Below are positions 10,792-20,584 of a DNA stretch of 64,000 nucleotides, in pieces. Source of the DNA: Methanobacteriota archaeon (lineage in GTDB: Archaea; Thermoplasmatota; Poseidoniia; Poseidoniales; Thalassarchaeaceae). A model generated the notes under the pieces. The model ran no database searches. It worked only from the letters and a program-made list of their open reading frames with translations, and was not told the origin of the DNA. A program made the position numbers and the translations under genes. Positions within the stretch are counted from its first letter, which is position 1. Every line of letters starts with the position of its first letter. Location of the stretch: assembly GCA_016845345.1 (NCBI GenBank), contig JAERSV010000004.1, forward strand, positions 1-64,000, written 5' to 3'.

Positions 10792-11583
10792 TTGACAAAG
10801 GTCGCCGCCCCACACCTATTCGTGGGAGTACTAATCATACGGACGGCTGATTTCAAATTGGCCTATCGTTTGATGAAAGCATTACGGAAGCGTGGAATTG
10901 AATTTCTTCAAGTTTCAGAGAATTCCCCTCTTCCTCACGATGCTTCTGTATGGCTTGGAACACCAGAAGAAGTGTTTGCGAGTAAGGTGGGTAATGGAGT
11001 CCCCTGCACATTGGAAGATGTAGCAGTTTCAATAGACCGTGCACTCCACCTTTCAACCCTGAAAGACCCAACAAGAATACTCGCTTTTGGAATCGACCCA
11101 GGGCCACGTCCAGGCTTGGCGTGGAACTCAGATGGTAAGCCACTTGGTACTGAACAAATGGAAGATGTAGATGATACAGTAGACAGAATCTGCCAACTTG
11201 TAAAGTCCATTCCACATGCAGTAGCTGTAGTAAGAATTGGAGATGGTTCACCGACAATAGGTTCACGCCTTGCAAACATCTGTTTGGCTAGGGGTTTGAG
11301 AGTAGAGATGGTTGATGAGAGGAGAACTTCAACGGGTGTTGGCCGCCATGAGCATCATGCTGCAGCAGCACGAATTGGACAAATTATTGGTCAAGAGGTA
11401 ACTAGCAAACGCAAGGTAAAACCATCCACTGGAGAGGTTCGAGAAGTGCAACGTAAATCACGTAGAGAGAGTGAAGGAAAACTCACCCTTCCAATTGAAT
11501 TAGCACAAGCAGTTGCTGTGGGAAGACTGTCAATGGTTGAGGCTTTTGACGAGTATGAAAGACGCCGTGAAAGCCTCATCTAA
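10792..11583 (+). CDS. Predicted RNase H-fold (RuvC/YqgF-like) protein
   Basis: ILAFGIDPGPRPGLAWNSDG (first-strand Asp), AVAVVRIGDGSPTIGSRLANIC, RVEMVDERRTSTGVGRHEHHAAAARIG. Confidence 0.5.
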   Translation: MTKVAAPHLFVGVLIIRTADFKLAYRLMKALRKRGIEFLQVSENSPLPHDASVWLGTPEEVFASKVGNGVPCTLEDVAVSIDRALHLSTLKDPTRILAFGIDPGPRPGLAWNSDGKPLGTEQMEDVDDTVDRICQLVKSIPHAVAVVRIGDGSPTIGSRLANICLARGLRVEMVDERRTSTGVGRHEHHAAAARIGQIIGQEVTSKRKVKPSTGEVREVQRKSRRESEGKLTLPIELAQAVAVGRLSMVEAFDEYERRRESLI

Positions 11584-11650
11584 TTCAGTAAGTTCCTATT
11601 GGATGGTAACCGGCTTACTCAAGAGGCGAATCTACTTCGAAGATTACACT

Positions 11651-11722
11651 GCGGACGTGGTCTAGTGGTTATGACTGTAGATTCCCAATCTGCAAACCCG
11701 GATTCAACTTCCGGCGTCCGCA
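11651..11722 (+). tRNA. tRNA-Gly(CCC), followed by an encoded CCA (11723-11725)
   Basis: Acceptor GCGGACG/CGTCCGC; anticodon arm GTAGA-TTCCCAA-TCTGC; T arm CCGGA-TTCAACT-TCCGG. Confidence 0.92.
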
Positions 11723-11762
11723 CCATTAACCTAGATTAATCGCGTTAAGATTGCACAAATAA

Positions 11763-12773
11763 TCAGATAATTTTGAGATCTGATTGTTTTTTATTTGCCA
11801 ACTGTTCTAGTAGATTGTCAACAACGATTTTGAAAGCATCAGAGGAATCTCCATCAGGGTCAGCCACAATGCGGTGTACCCCGTCATCTCCTCCTCTTAC
11901 AATGCCTGGGTCAAACGGTAATTTTCCAAGGAATGGTACTTTTAATTCCTCGGCTGCGGCTTTGCCTCCACCACTCTTGAAGAGGTCTAGAACAACCGAC
12001 CAATCTCCATCCTCATCAGTTTGAACGTTCATACTAACTCCTTGAGGTCCTTGGACTGTAATTTTTGAGGATGGTTCAGCAGTGCCACGTAAGTTGAAAC
12101 CACTCATGTTTTCAACAACTCCGAGGCATGGTAGTTTGAGTGTTTTAGCGAAGTTAATTGATTTCCGACTGTCAAGCAGTGCAACATCTTGAGGAGTAGT
12201 AACTACTACGACTCCATCAATTTCTGGAAGCGATTGAGCTACTGTGAGTGGTTCGTCTGATGTGCCCGGTGGGAAGTCAATGATTAGGGCATCTAACTCA
12301 CCCCACGCAACATCACCGATGAATTGCTGAATAGCACCTAACTTGACCGGTCCTCTCCAGATGACCGGTGCATCTTCGTCTTCCAAAAGAAATGCCATTG
12401 AGATTACTTTGACACCGAATGGCCCTTCAACAGGGAATATTTGACCTTCTTCAACTTGTAAATCAGCCCCCGAAATCCCCAGCATTTTTGGGATATTTGG
12501 GCCAGTAATATCAATGTCCATTATGCCGACTTTCTTGCCTTGTTGAGCGAGAGATAATGCCAACCCTGTAGCGACAGTGGATTTTCCTACACCACCTTTT
12601 CCAGAAAGAACCATGACTTTGTGTTTAACATTCTCAGCCAGTTGAGTCATCCTTAGTTTACGTCTCATTTGTGCATATGCCTGTTCCATTTGCGCCTTCT
12701 GTTCATCAGATGCCGCTTCTGGCTCTTGCTCAGGGGTTTTTCCGTCATGATGGGAGACCGGCGAATCACTCAT
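11763..12773 (-). CDS. Mrp/NBP35-family P-loop ATPase (Fe-S cluster carrier)
   Basis: KVMVLSGKGGVGKSTVATGLALSLAQQGKKVGIMDIDITGPNIPKMLG; LIIDFPPGTSDEPLT. Confidence 0.9.
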   Translation of the reverse strand: MSDSPVSHHDGKTPEQEPEAASDEQKAQMEQAYAQMRRKLRMTQLAENVKHKVMVLSGKGGVGKSTVATGLALSLAQQGKKVGIMDIDITGPNIPKMLGISGADLQVEEGQIFPVEGPFGVKVISMAFLLEDEDAPVIWRGPVKLGAIQQFIGDVAWGELDALIIDFPPGTSDEPLTVAQSLPEIDGVVVVTTPQDVALLDSRKSINFAKTLKLPCLGVVENMSGFNLRGTAEPSSKITVQGPQGVSMNVQTDEDGDWSVVLDLFKSGGGKAAAEELKVPFLGKLPFDPGIVRGGDDGVHRIVADPDGDSSDAFKIVVDNLLEQLANKKQSDLKII

Positions 12774-12924
12774 TGATGTGGCGACATTGCAGTCATTCTT
12801 CAATCATTGTATCTGTAATTGGTCAGAATAAATTGCAAAGATTAGGAATTAGATGATGTTCGTACAAACGCAATTGCCAAAGGCAACACACCAAAAGCAC
12901 AACTGCAAGCGGGGGTGAGTCAGC

Positions 12925-15057
12925 ATGGCAGGAACAGCAGTTTACATCACTTGGGTAACTGCTTCTTTACTCGGTGGAATTCTGCTGATGCCGTTTTTCC
13001 GACCTGCTGGAAAACGAGTTACATTAGCTGGCTTTGTTGATATGTTTCGCCGCTATTGGTTACATATTGCATTAGTATTCAGCATCTATCTTTGGAAAGA
13101 TTTACTCGATGGTTTAGATCGTATTTTGATGGCTAATACCCACCTAGACATGACCCCCTTCGTTTACGCCATTGAAGGCGATTTGGTTTTGTGGGTTCAA
13201 CAGACTTTCCTCAATGACATGTTGACTTTTGTATTAACTCATTATTATGTAGCAGGATATATGCTTTTGACATATACAGCCTCACTTTACTTCACCTATT
13301 TTGATGACCGCTGGATGGCGGATAGAGTTCTGTTATCGATGTTCTTCGTCTATGCCTTAGCAGTCCCATTCTATCTTTTCTTCAATGTTAGAGTGACGGG
13401 AGACCATATTCCAGAAATGCAAACTTTGGCTTATCACTTGACTCCAGAGATCCAAACTTGGTTCACTAGGATTGACCCGTTCACCAATGGCATGCCTAGT
13501 TTACACATTGGCATACCGTTCACGGTGTGGCTAGGACTACATCGCTGGGACCACGATGATAGATGGAAGAAATATCGAAATTTTGTTGGCGTATTTATTG
13601 TGGTCACTGCATTCACAATCATCTATCTTGGCATCCACTGGTTTGTTGATATTGTGGGTGGAATTATTGTTTCATTCTTAGCGGTTAACTTAGCAGATAA
13701 ATATCATGCTTGGCTGTGGTATCGACTTGATGAGAGAACTTTCAATGCACGACTTGCATGGTTATTAGCGGATTTCAACAATCCAAAACTAGTACTATCT
13801 GGTTGGATTTCTAGGTCAGTACAATGGTTGAAAACGCCATCAACAAGACAAACAGGAACTGCTGTTATGTTGCTATTAGCAACTACTGGTGGAGTGCTGT
13901 TGTATGACGCAACCCACCAAGATTTCCCCGCAGAGGGAGTAACCCATCCCGAAGCGGCTGTAGGTGCTGATGGATGGTTGGTGGCTCTTGATGCAGATGA
14001 AAATGGAAACTTGAGTGCAGTCATTATTGATATTGAAAATGATAAGACCTATCACGATAATTTAGGTTTAAACGAAGATGGGAACCAATCTCAATGGGGG
14101 GTGTTAAATGCCTCTACAGAAGTTCTCATCTCTGAGAATCATGCTATTGTTTGGCAAGGATATCGTATAATCACTCTGAAGTTTTCAAATCCGGGAAGCC
14201 ACGCATATGGTAGAACGACAGGCCCACTTTACACAGACCTCGCTCTTCTTGATGACTCGGATGATAAGCAAGCCAAGTTATTCGCGATTGATGATGGTGT
14301 GGTCATCGACTTACAAAGTACCGAATATCACAAGGAGTTCACATCAATTTCTGATGATGATGTAATTCTCATTGATGGGGGTGGGAATAGTTTAGCCTGG
14401 GTAACAGAAAGTTCACCTATGACAGCTAATATTCTCTCACTCGAGGGTGTGCAGAGTTCTCTCTCCGTCCACGTCAATGCATCTGTTGATTCAGCAAAGG
14501 ATGAGCAAGTTTTAGCGCTCACTGGCGCCATAGTTGATTATGCAAACGCCAGCATTACTGGAATTTCATTTGATGAAAATTATCTAGTAGCGGAGGTGAA
14601 TTTGTCAGCAGTCAGCCGTCTTGTGATGGTGAACCTTGACACTGGTGAACAACGTATTATTGGTGACCCGCTCTTCCCCGTCGCAAACCCATCAATCGGG
14701 CACGGCGTGGTTGCTTGGCAACATAAGTGGGGGCTAGATTCAATTGACCCAAATAATGCAGAATTAGATTGGGATGTCAAGTACCATATTATCTTGGAAA
14801 ACCATTCATACCAACTTCACACTGAGGACGAGTTAAACCAGACTGAACCCCAAGTGATGGAAGGTTACATTGTTTGGCTACAAGATAGTGGGGGCGAAGA
14901 ACCACCAGAGGTGATTATCTACAGTCTTGAGGAAACTTTTGAACCATACTCATCACGCACATTACAAGTTGCAATTATTGCTTTGATTCCACTTCTGTCA
15001 ATATGGATGATTCAAAGACAAAAGGAAAACGTAGATTCAATAGATGAAGAAGAATGA
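12925..15057 (+). CDS. PAP2-superfamily membrane phosphatase/transferase fused to a beta-propeller-like C-terminal domain
   Basis: N-terminal TMs with NGMPSLHIGIPFTVW...IYLGIHWFVDIVGG (PAP2 motifs). C-terminal beta-rich segment with WQGYRIITL, GNSLAWVTESS, GHGVVAWQHKW, EGYIVWLQDSG. Confidence 0.75.
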   Translation: MAGTAVYITWVTASLLGGILLMPFFRPAGKRVTLAGFVDMFRRYWLHIALVFSIYLWKDLLDGLDRILMANTHLDMTPFVYAIEGDLVLWVQQTFLNDMLTFVLTHYYVAGYMLLTYTASLYFTYFDDRWMADRVLLSMFFVYALAVPFYLFFNVRVTGDHIPEMQTLAYHLTPEIQTWFTRIDPFTNGMPSLHIGIPFTVWLGLHRWDHDDRWKKYRNFVGVFIVVTAFTIIYLGIHWFVDIVGGIIVSFLAVNLADKYHAWLWYRLDERTFNARLAWLLADFNNPKLVLSGWISRSVQWLKTPSTRQTGTAVMLLLATTGGVLLYDATHQDFPAEGVTHPEAAVGADGWLVALDADENGNLSAVIIDIENDKTYHDNLGLNEDGNQSQWGVLNASTEVLISENHAIVWQGYRIITLKFSNPGSHAYGRTTGPLYTDLALLDDSDDKQAKLFAIDDGVVIDLQSTEYHKEFTSISDDDVILIDGGGNSLAWVTESSPMTANILSLEGVQSSLSVHVNASVDSAKDEQVLALTGAIVDYANASITGISFDENYLVAEVNLSAVSRLVMVNLDTGEQRIIGDPLFPVANPSIGHGVVAWQHKWGLDSIDPNNAELDWDVKYHIILENHSYQLHTEDELNQTEPQVMEGYIVWLQDSGGEEPPEVIIYSLEETFEPYSSRTLQVAIIALIPLLSIWMIQRQKENVDSIDEEE

Positions 15058-15076
15058 TTCCAATATCTGCTTTCAT

Positions 15077-16231
15077 TCAATTAGTAATTGAAAGCATCCG
15101 ATTAAGAGCCAAGATTGCATCGTCAGCAATCTGCTCAGGTACGACAATTTGATTGATTACCTCTCCAGCCACAAGCGACTCAAGAACATCAGCCAAAAAT
15201 GCTGGATGAATCATGTACATAGTTGAACAAGGACATACACCAGGGTCTAAGCAGACTACTGTTTTATCAGAATATTGTGCATCCAATCTCTTGACGAGGT
15301 GGATTTCAGTGCCTACACCAATGACAGCGCCACTTGGCGCATCAGCAACAAAGCGGCGAATCATCTCTGTTGAGCCGGATGCATCTGAGGCATCAACTAC
15401 TGCTCGCTCACATTCAGGGTGAGCGATTACCAATGCGTCAGGATTCTCTTTTCGCAGACTATCAATTTGCTCAACAGTGAAGCGTTGGTGAACCGAACAG
15501 TAACCATGCCATAATACAAACTTAGAGGAATTTAAGTCATTCCAATTTGGTTGTGACATTGGATTCCAAACCGCCATATCTTCCTCTTGGTAACCCATTG
15601 CTAATGCAGTGTTACGACCCAAATGTTGGTCAGGGAAAAACAGGACTTTACCATTTTCACCGGCTCGCTCTAGAGCCCACTCTAGTACTCCAGCGGCATT
15701 TGTGGAGGTACAAACAAGGCCACCATGATATCCAACGAAGGCTTTGAGGTCAGCACTTGAGTTCATGTACGTAACAGGTACAAGGTATGCTTCTCCTTTA
15801 CTCGCTGGACTGTCTGGGTCTTCACGAGTTGCAGGGTCATCAAGTTGACATTCACTGAGAAGTTCATTCCAACATGCCTCAACATCTGGCAAATCTGCCA
15901 TATCTGCCATCGAACATCCGGCTCTGACATTTGGCATCACAACTTTTTGCTTGTCTGAAGTCAGAATGTCGGCCGACTCAGCCATGAAATGAACTCCACA
16001 GAATACTATGTATTCGGCATTTGAGTCGGCGGCTTTTCTCGCGAGAAGAAATGAATCTCCTGTTTCATCAGCATGTTCAACGATTGAATCACGTTGATAG
16101 TGATGTCCTAAAATCATCACTTTGTTACCAAGTTGCTGTTTTGCGGACAAAATTCGTTGACGTGTAAGGTCGGAATCTGCATCTGATTCATCATCATTGA
16201 TGGAGCAAATGGCCAGCGGTAGGCTCTGCAT
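15077..16231 (-). CDS. nadA: Quinolinate synthase
   Basis: KVMILGHHYQRDSIVEHADETGDSFLLAR, YIVFCGVHFMAESADIL, MPNVRAGCSMADM, AHPECERAV, CLDPGVCPCSTMYMI. Confidence 0.93.
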   Translation of the reverse strand: MQSLPLAICSINDDESDADSDLTRQRILSAKQQLGNKVMILGHHYQRDSIVEHADETGDSFLLARKAADSNAEYIVFCGVHFMAESADILTSDKQKVVMPNVRAGCSMADMADLPDVEACWNELLSECQLDDPATREDPDSPASKGEAYLVPVTYMNSSADLKAFVGYHGGLVCTSTNAAGVLEWALERAGENGKVLFFPDQHLGRNTALAMGYQEEDMAVWNPMSQPNWNDLNSSKFVLWHGYCSVHQRFTVEQIDSLRKENPDALVIAHPECERAVVDASDASGSTEMIRRFVADAPSGAVIGVGTEIHLVKRLDAQYSDKTVVCLDPGVCPCSTMYMIHPAFLADVLESLVAGEVINQIVVPEQIADDAILALNRMLSITN

Positions 16232-16322
16232 TCAACCACTTCCGGGATATCTACCGGTTGCCGCCACCGCTTTGAATGCATCCATTATCCGGAAACCTGT
16301 CCGAAAGGGGTGTGACAGCGAT

Positions 16323-16991
16323 ATGTTGGCTTGGGAGCAAGGAAAAATCATCCATGTAGGCGCTGAGGCTGAGGTTTCGAATGGGCTTTATTTGGGATTG
16401 GCAGCAGTGCGAAAATTGAGGCGCCCAAGGGGTTATCGAGACCCAGCTCTTGATCGCAGACTGACAAATCATAGAATGGCAGCAGAAGCAAAAATGCTAG
16501 CCCGATTGTCCAATTCAGGTTTACCGGTGCCTCATCTTTTAGCGTGCGAGATGAGCAATGGTACAATGATACAATCACTCGTCCCAGGTTCACAATTAGT
16601 TGATGTATTGAGAGATAGTGAATTTGATGTTAAAACCGTAATGCTCGAAGTTGGAAAAGTGATTCGACAACTCCATTCAGTTGGCGCTGTGCATGGCGAT
16701 CTAACTACTAACAACATACTTTGGGATAATGATAATGGAATTTCTCTAATTGATTTTGGTCTGTCCCAATCAACAACAGAGGTTGAGAGAATGGGTTTAG
16801 ATTTACAGGTGCTAAGTGAGTGTCTAAGTGCTAGCCACCCAGAACACGAAGAAGCTTTGATATGGGTTTTTGAGGGTTACAATAGTGCTGAGAATCTGAC
16901 CTATACTGGTTCAGATTCACCTCCTGTAAAAAGTGAAGAAGTCATCAATCGTTACAATGCTATACGGTCTAGGGTTCGTTATCACTCTTAG
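16323..16991 (+). CDS. Bud32-like (KEOPS) serine/threonine kinase
   Basis: GAEAEVSNG, HRMAAEAKMLARLSNSGLPVPHLL, IRQLHSVGAVHGDLTTNNIL, ISLIDFGLSQ, VFEGYN. ATG at 16323 avoids the overlap with nadA. Confidence 0.88.
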   Translation: MLAWEQGKIIHVGAEAEVSNGLYLGLAAVRKLRRPRGYRDPALDRRLTNHRMAAEAKMLARLSNSGLPVPHLLACEMSNGTMIQSLVPGSQLVDVLRDSEFDVKTVMLEVGKVIRQLHSVGAVHGDLTTNNILWDNDNGISLIDFGLSQSTTEVERMGLDLQVLSECLSASHPEHEEALIWVFEGYNSAENLTYTGSDSPPVKSEEVINRYNAIRSRVRYHS

Positions 16992-16996
16992 TTGAT

Positions 16997-17371
16997 TCAA
17001 CTGAAAAGCATTGGAATGTATCTCCAACCGATAAAGGCGGAGAGTGGGCAGAGGGCGAAGTTAGCCATCATGTATCCGACTGCCGGCATATGTTTTCCAG
17101 AATCAATGAGTTGAATCACATCAAGGCTGAAGGTTGACATTGTGGTAAAGGCTCCTAGTGCTCCAGTACCAACAAGAAGAATTATTTCAGGAGAAACTTG
17201 TTCATTGATAATTGACATCGCGATTAACACTCCTAGTAGAAATGAACCAAGCACATTCACCCCTAGTGTACTCCAGGGAAATTCACTGGGAACCCACTCG
17301 GAAATAGCATAACGGGCCACGGCCCCAAACGCACCTCCTATTGCAACTAGGAACAGTGATTTCGGCTCCAT
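16997..17371 (-). CDS. crcB: CrcB/Fluc fluoride channel
   Basis: AIGGAFGAVARYAISEW, TLGVNVLGSFLLG, GALGAFTTMSTFSLD. Confidence 0.9.
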   Translation of the reverse strand: MEPKSLFLVAIGGAFGAVARYAISEWVPSEFPWSTLGVNVLGSFLLGVLIAMSIINEQVSPEIILLVGTGALGAFTTMSTFSLDVIQLIDSGKHMPAVGYMMANFALCPLSAFIGWRYIPMLFS

Positions 17372-17443
17372 GTTAGGGGGCCACTATCTGCCACTCTTTG
17401 ATATTGACGAAAGAAGAACTGTCGGAACTATCAACCGCATGGA

Positions 17444-18055
17444 GTGTATGCGACAGTTGTGAAGAGGCTCCTGTTCCTTACTGGTAACGCTGGTAAATTG
17501 GCTGAGGCGAGTCACTTTTTTGAGCCACTTGGATACCAAGTGGAACAGTTCCTTGTGGATGGTGAAGTCCCAATTGTGGTAGAACCACAGTCAGATAGTT
17601 TGAGGGAAGTTGCAATGGCAAAAATTGAACAAGCAAAAGCACTGTTCAAGCAAACTGGCCAAGATGCTGCAATTTTTGTCGAAGATGCTGCCCTTTTTAT
17701 CGATGAATTGAAGGGGTTTCCCGGCGTAAATTCAGCATCTGTACTAAACCAAATTGGCCTTTCAGGAATCATTAATTTGATGTCAAATACCCTCAATCGA
17801 GGGGCAGAATTTCGAGCATGTGCAGTACTATTCACTGGTGAACAATTAGTGTTTGGTGAAGGGATTTGTCGTGGTACAATAACCACTGAAACACTTGGTG
17901 AGTCAGGTTTTGGGTATGACCCAATTTTTTCTCCCGACGGAGAGGATTCGGGTCGTACTTTTGGACAAATGGATAAAACGGCAAAAGAGGCTTTCTCACA
18001 TCGGGCAAAAGCGCTTGAAAGCATAAAAAAACAGTTGGATTTGCTTGGGCGATGA
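17444..18055 (+). CDS. XTP/dITP pyrophosphatase (Ham1/RdgB family)
   Basis: LLFLTGNAGKLAEA, FVEDAALFIDELKGFPGVNSA, GESGFGYDPIFSPDG, AFSHRAKAL. Confidence 0.92.
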   Translation: MYATVVKRLLFLTGNAGKLAEASHFFEPLGYQVEQFLVDGEVPIVVEPQSDSLREVAMAKIEQAKALFKQTGQDAAIFVEDAALFIDELKGFPGVNSASVLNQIGLSGIINLMSNTLNRGAEFRACAVLFTGEQLVFGEGICRGTITTETLGESGFGYDPIFSPDGEDSGRTFGQMDKTAKEAFSHRAKALESIKKQLDLLGR

Positions 18056-18064
18056 GCCGTCATA

Positions 18065-18961
18065 GTGAAAGAGGGGGCGCATCTGCTCGCGTGTGGAGGG
18101 GAAGGTATGTCGTTTGGTCGTGTACTACTGTATCTCGCATTATTGTTCGGCATCGTCTTTCAATTATTCCTCTCCGGTGAGTGGGAAAGTGAGTTGTATG
18201 GGTACATCTTTACTGGTTCACTTTTGTTGCTCGCTGCTGGATTATTACTGACTGGTGGTAAACCAAAGAAGAAAAAGGCGCGCAAGCGTCAAGTGAGTTC
18301 TATTCCTGATGAGAAGGAAGATGAATTTCAGTTGCCTGAGGCGGTTGTTGAGGATGAGGATGGTGGAAGCCGGCGTGATAGAAAAGTCGCCGCCTCTACA
18401 GAATCTACTGACTCAGAATCCGAAAATATTGAAGATGATGTTATTCAACTCGAGGATGATGCAATTGAAGAAGAAGTACATGTTGCTGAGGAATATGTTG
18501 TTGACATAAGTGCTGAACAAGTTGAAGAGGCTGATATTGAAGAATTTGTTGAGGAGCGTCGCGGTCAACGAGCGGAAATCAAGGCTCGAATTGAGAAGCG
18601 AAGGCGAGGGCAGTTGGCTGAGATTCGTGCATCAGCCGCCCGAATGTGGTCAAAGCAAGATGAAGGTGAAGATTTGTTAGCAACTCTAACTAAACCCGGG
18701 CACGGACTAACGGTCCTTGATGAGCCTGAACAAGTTGAACCGGGTCATCCTTACGGTGCGACATATGTTAGAATAGATAATGCTAGGATTCTCAAATTGC
18801 GAATTCCTTTGGATGCTGGATTTGTTGCCGCTACCGAATTTGAGGAAGAAGTGGAGGTGGAATTTGATGAATTACCTCCCCCACCTGAGGGCTTGCCACT
18901 ACCTCCGCCTCCTACGGTTAGCCAATCAAAGTTAGATGCGATGAGAGATGAAATCGGGTGA
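18065..18961 (+). CDS. Membrane protein with two N-terminal TMs, a long acidic/coiled region and a proline-rich C-terminus
   Basis: ORF composition; ends PPPPEGLPLPPPPTVSQSKLDAMRDEIG. Confidence 0.65.
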   Translation: MKEGAHLLACGGEGMSFGRVLLYLALLFGIVFQLFLSGEWESELYGYIFTGSLLLLAAGLLLTGGKPKKKKARKRQVSSIPDEKEDEFQLPEAVVEDEDGGSRRDRKVAASTESTDSESENIEDDVIQLEDDAIEEEVHVAEEYVVDISAEQVEEADIEEFVEERRGQRAEIKARIEKRRRGQLAEIRASAARMWSKQDEGEDLLATLTKPGHGLTVLDEPEQVEPGHPYGATYVRIDNARILKLRIPLDAGFVAATEFEEEVEVEFDELPPPPEGLPLPPPPTVSQSKLDAMRDEIG

Positions 18962-18965
18962 TAAT

Positions 18966-19799
18966 ATGTCTGAATCTCTCATAATTGATCAAGTTGCAGT
19001 TGAAAGCTCGTATCCTTCTGGCGGTGTTGTTGAGGTTTGGACAATCAATAGACCGGGTAAATTGAATGCACTAAACAGTGATGTTGTTTCCGATTTGAAA
19101 GCCGCTTGTGAAGATGCTGAAAATAATGCTGATGTGAGGATTGTAGTGATTCGTGGAGCGAGTCCAGAACCCGCTGAGGAGGGTAAGCGGCAAAAACCAC
19201 CGGCTTTTGTAGCAGGTGCAGATATTACTGAATTCGTCGGAAAGAACTCAAAAGATGTCCGACCAATTTTTGAGAATAATGCTTGGGAAGCGATTTGGAA
19301 TTTATCTAAGCCTACCATCGCTTCTATTGATGGATTTGCATTGGGAGGAGGCAGCGAAATCGCGTTATCATGTGATTTACGAGTCGCTTCAACACGTTCA
19401 AATTTCGGCACTCCAGAAATCAACCTTGGATTAATTCCTGGAGGCGGAGCAACACAACGGTTGGCAAGATTGCTCGGCTATGGTAAAGCAATCGAAATGG
19501 TCATGACAGGTGAGATGGTTTCTGCTACTGAAGCGTATCGAATCGGCCTTGTCAATCGACTTTGTGAACCTGAGGAATTACAAAACACAACGATGCAATT
19601 AGCAACCACATTAGCAACAAAATCACCTCTAACACTCAAATCAGCTAAGGCAGCAGTAAGGGGTGCATTAGAGCATGGAATGGCAGAAGGTCTAGAACAT
19701 GAAAGAGACTTATTCTGTGCACTTTTTGATACTGAAGATATGGAAATAGGTGTAAACGCGTTTCTCAATCGAGAGAACCCTGAATGGAAAGGTCTCTGA
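18966..19799 (+). CDS. Enoyl-CoA hydratase/isomerase family protein
   Basis: FVAGADITEF, KPTIASIDGFALGGGSEIALSCDLRVAS, FGTPEINLGLIPGGGATQRLARLLG. Confidence 0.9.
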   Translation: MSESLIIDQVAVESSYPSGGVVEVWTINRPGKLNALNSDVVSDLKAACEDAENNADVRIVVIRGASPEPAEEGKRQKPPAFVAGADITEFVGKNSKDVRPIFENNAWEAIWNLSKPTIASIDGFALGGGSEIALSCDLRVASTRSNFGTPEINLGLIPGGGATQRLARLLGYGKAIEMVMTGEMVSATEAYRIGLVNRLCEPEELQNTTMQLATTLATKSPLTLKSAKAAVRGALEHGMAEGLEHERDLFCALFDTEDMEIGVNAFLNRENPEWKGL

Positions 19800-20584
19800 G
19801 TGGAGGGGTAATCTTGTCACAAAGCGATATACCATTAGTTGAGGCAAAAGACCTCGGAAAGGCGTTTGGTGATTTTGTCGCTCTGCACCCATTGAATGTG
19901 AAGGTCGCTGCTGGAGAATTTTTCGGAGTCTTCGGACCGAATGGAGCAGGCAAATCCACTTTCATCAAGTTGCTCACAGGCCAACTTAGACCAACGATGG
20001 GAGGGGCTCGAGTATTGGGAATTAATGTTAGAGCGGACCCACGCATGGTTAAGGCAAATGTTGGGATTGTACCAGAATCAGAAAGCCCACCTTCATTTCT
20101 AACAGCGGCAGAATACCTTGAATTCGTCGCTCGTCTTCGTAACTTAGATGAGATTCCAGAAAAAGTTACACATTGGTTAGACTGGTTTGGGATACCGGAC
20201 AAGCGAAACACTCTGTGCAAAGACTTGTCAAAGGGACAGCGCCAAAAAGTGATGCTCGCGGGTGCTTTTATCCATAACCCCAATTTACTTTTCTTAGACG
20301 AACCCTTTGTCAATCTTGACCCAATTTACCAGCGAAAGTGCCGGAATTTGTTGATGGAAATAGTTGCCGAGGGAGGCACTATTTTTCTCTGCACTCATAT
20401 TCTTGAAGTTGCTGAAAGAGTATGCACAAGAGTGGCTGTTATTGACCGAGGACATGTGCTGGCTGCGGGAACCATTGATGAGTTGAAAGACAAAAGTGAT
20501 GAAACTCTTGAAGATGTATTCATCAGACTTGTGGGTTCATCGTTCGAAGAAATTGAGGCGATGGAAGGTAGTGAGGAGGAGTGA
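19784..20584 (+). CDS. ABC transporter ATP-binding protein
   Basis: FGPNGAGKSTFIKLL (Walker A), LSKGQRQKVMLA (signature), LLFLDEPFVNLDP (Walker B). Confidence 0.93.
   Translation: MERSLSGGVILSQSDIPLVEAKDLGKAFGDFVALHPLNVKVAAGEFFGVFGPNGAGKSTFIKLLTGQLRPTMGGARVLGINVRADPRMVKANVGIVPESESPPSFLTAAEYLEFVARLRNLDEIPEKVTHWLDWFGIPDKRNTLCKDLSKGQRQKVMLAGAFIHNPNLLFLDEPFVNLDPIYQRKCRNLLMEIVAEGGTIFLCTHILEVAERVCTRVAVIDRGHVLAAGTIDELKDKSDETLEDVFIRLVGSSFEEIEAMEGSEEE

Noticed and set aside
17512-18153. 213-aa minus-strand ORF
   Set aside because: Antisense to the well-supported XTP pyrophosphatase; Ser/Pro-rich composition typical of shadow frames.
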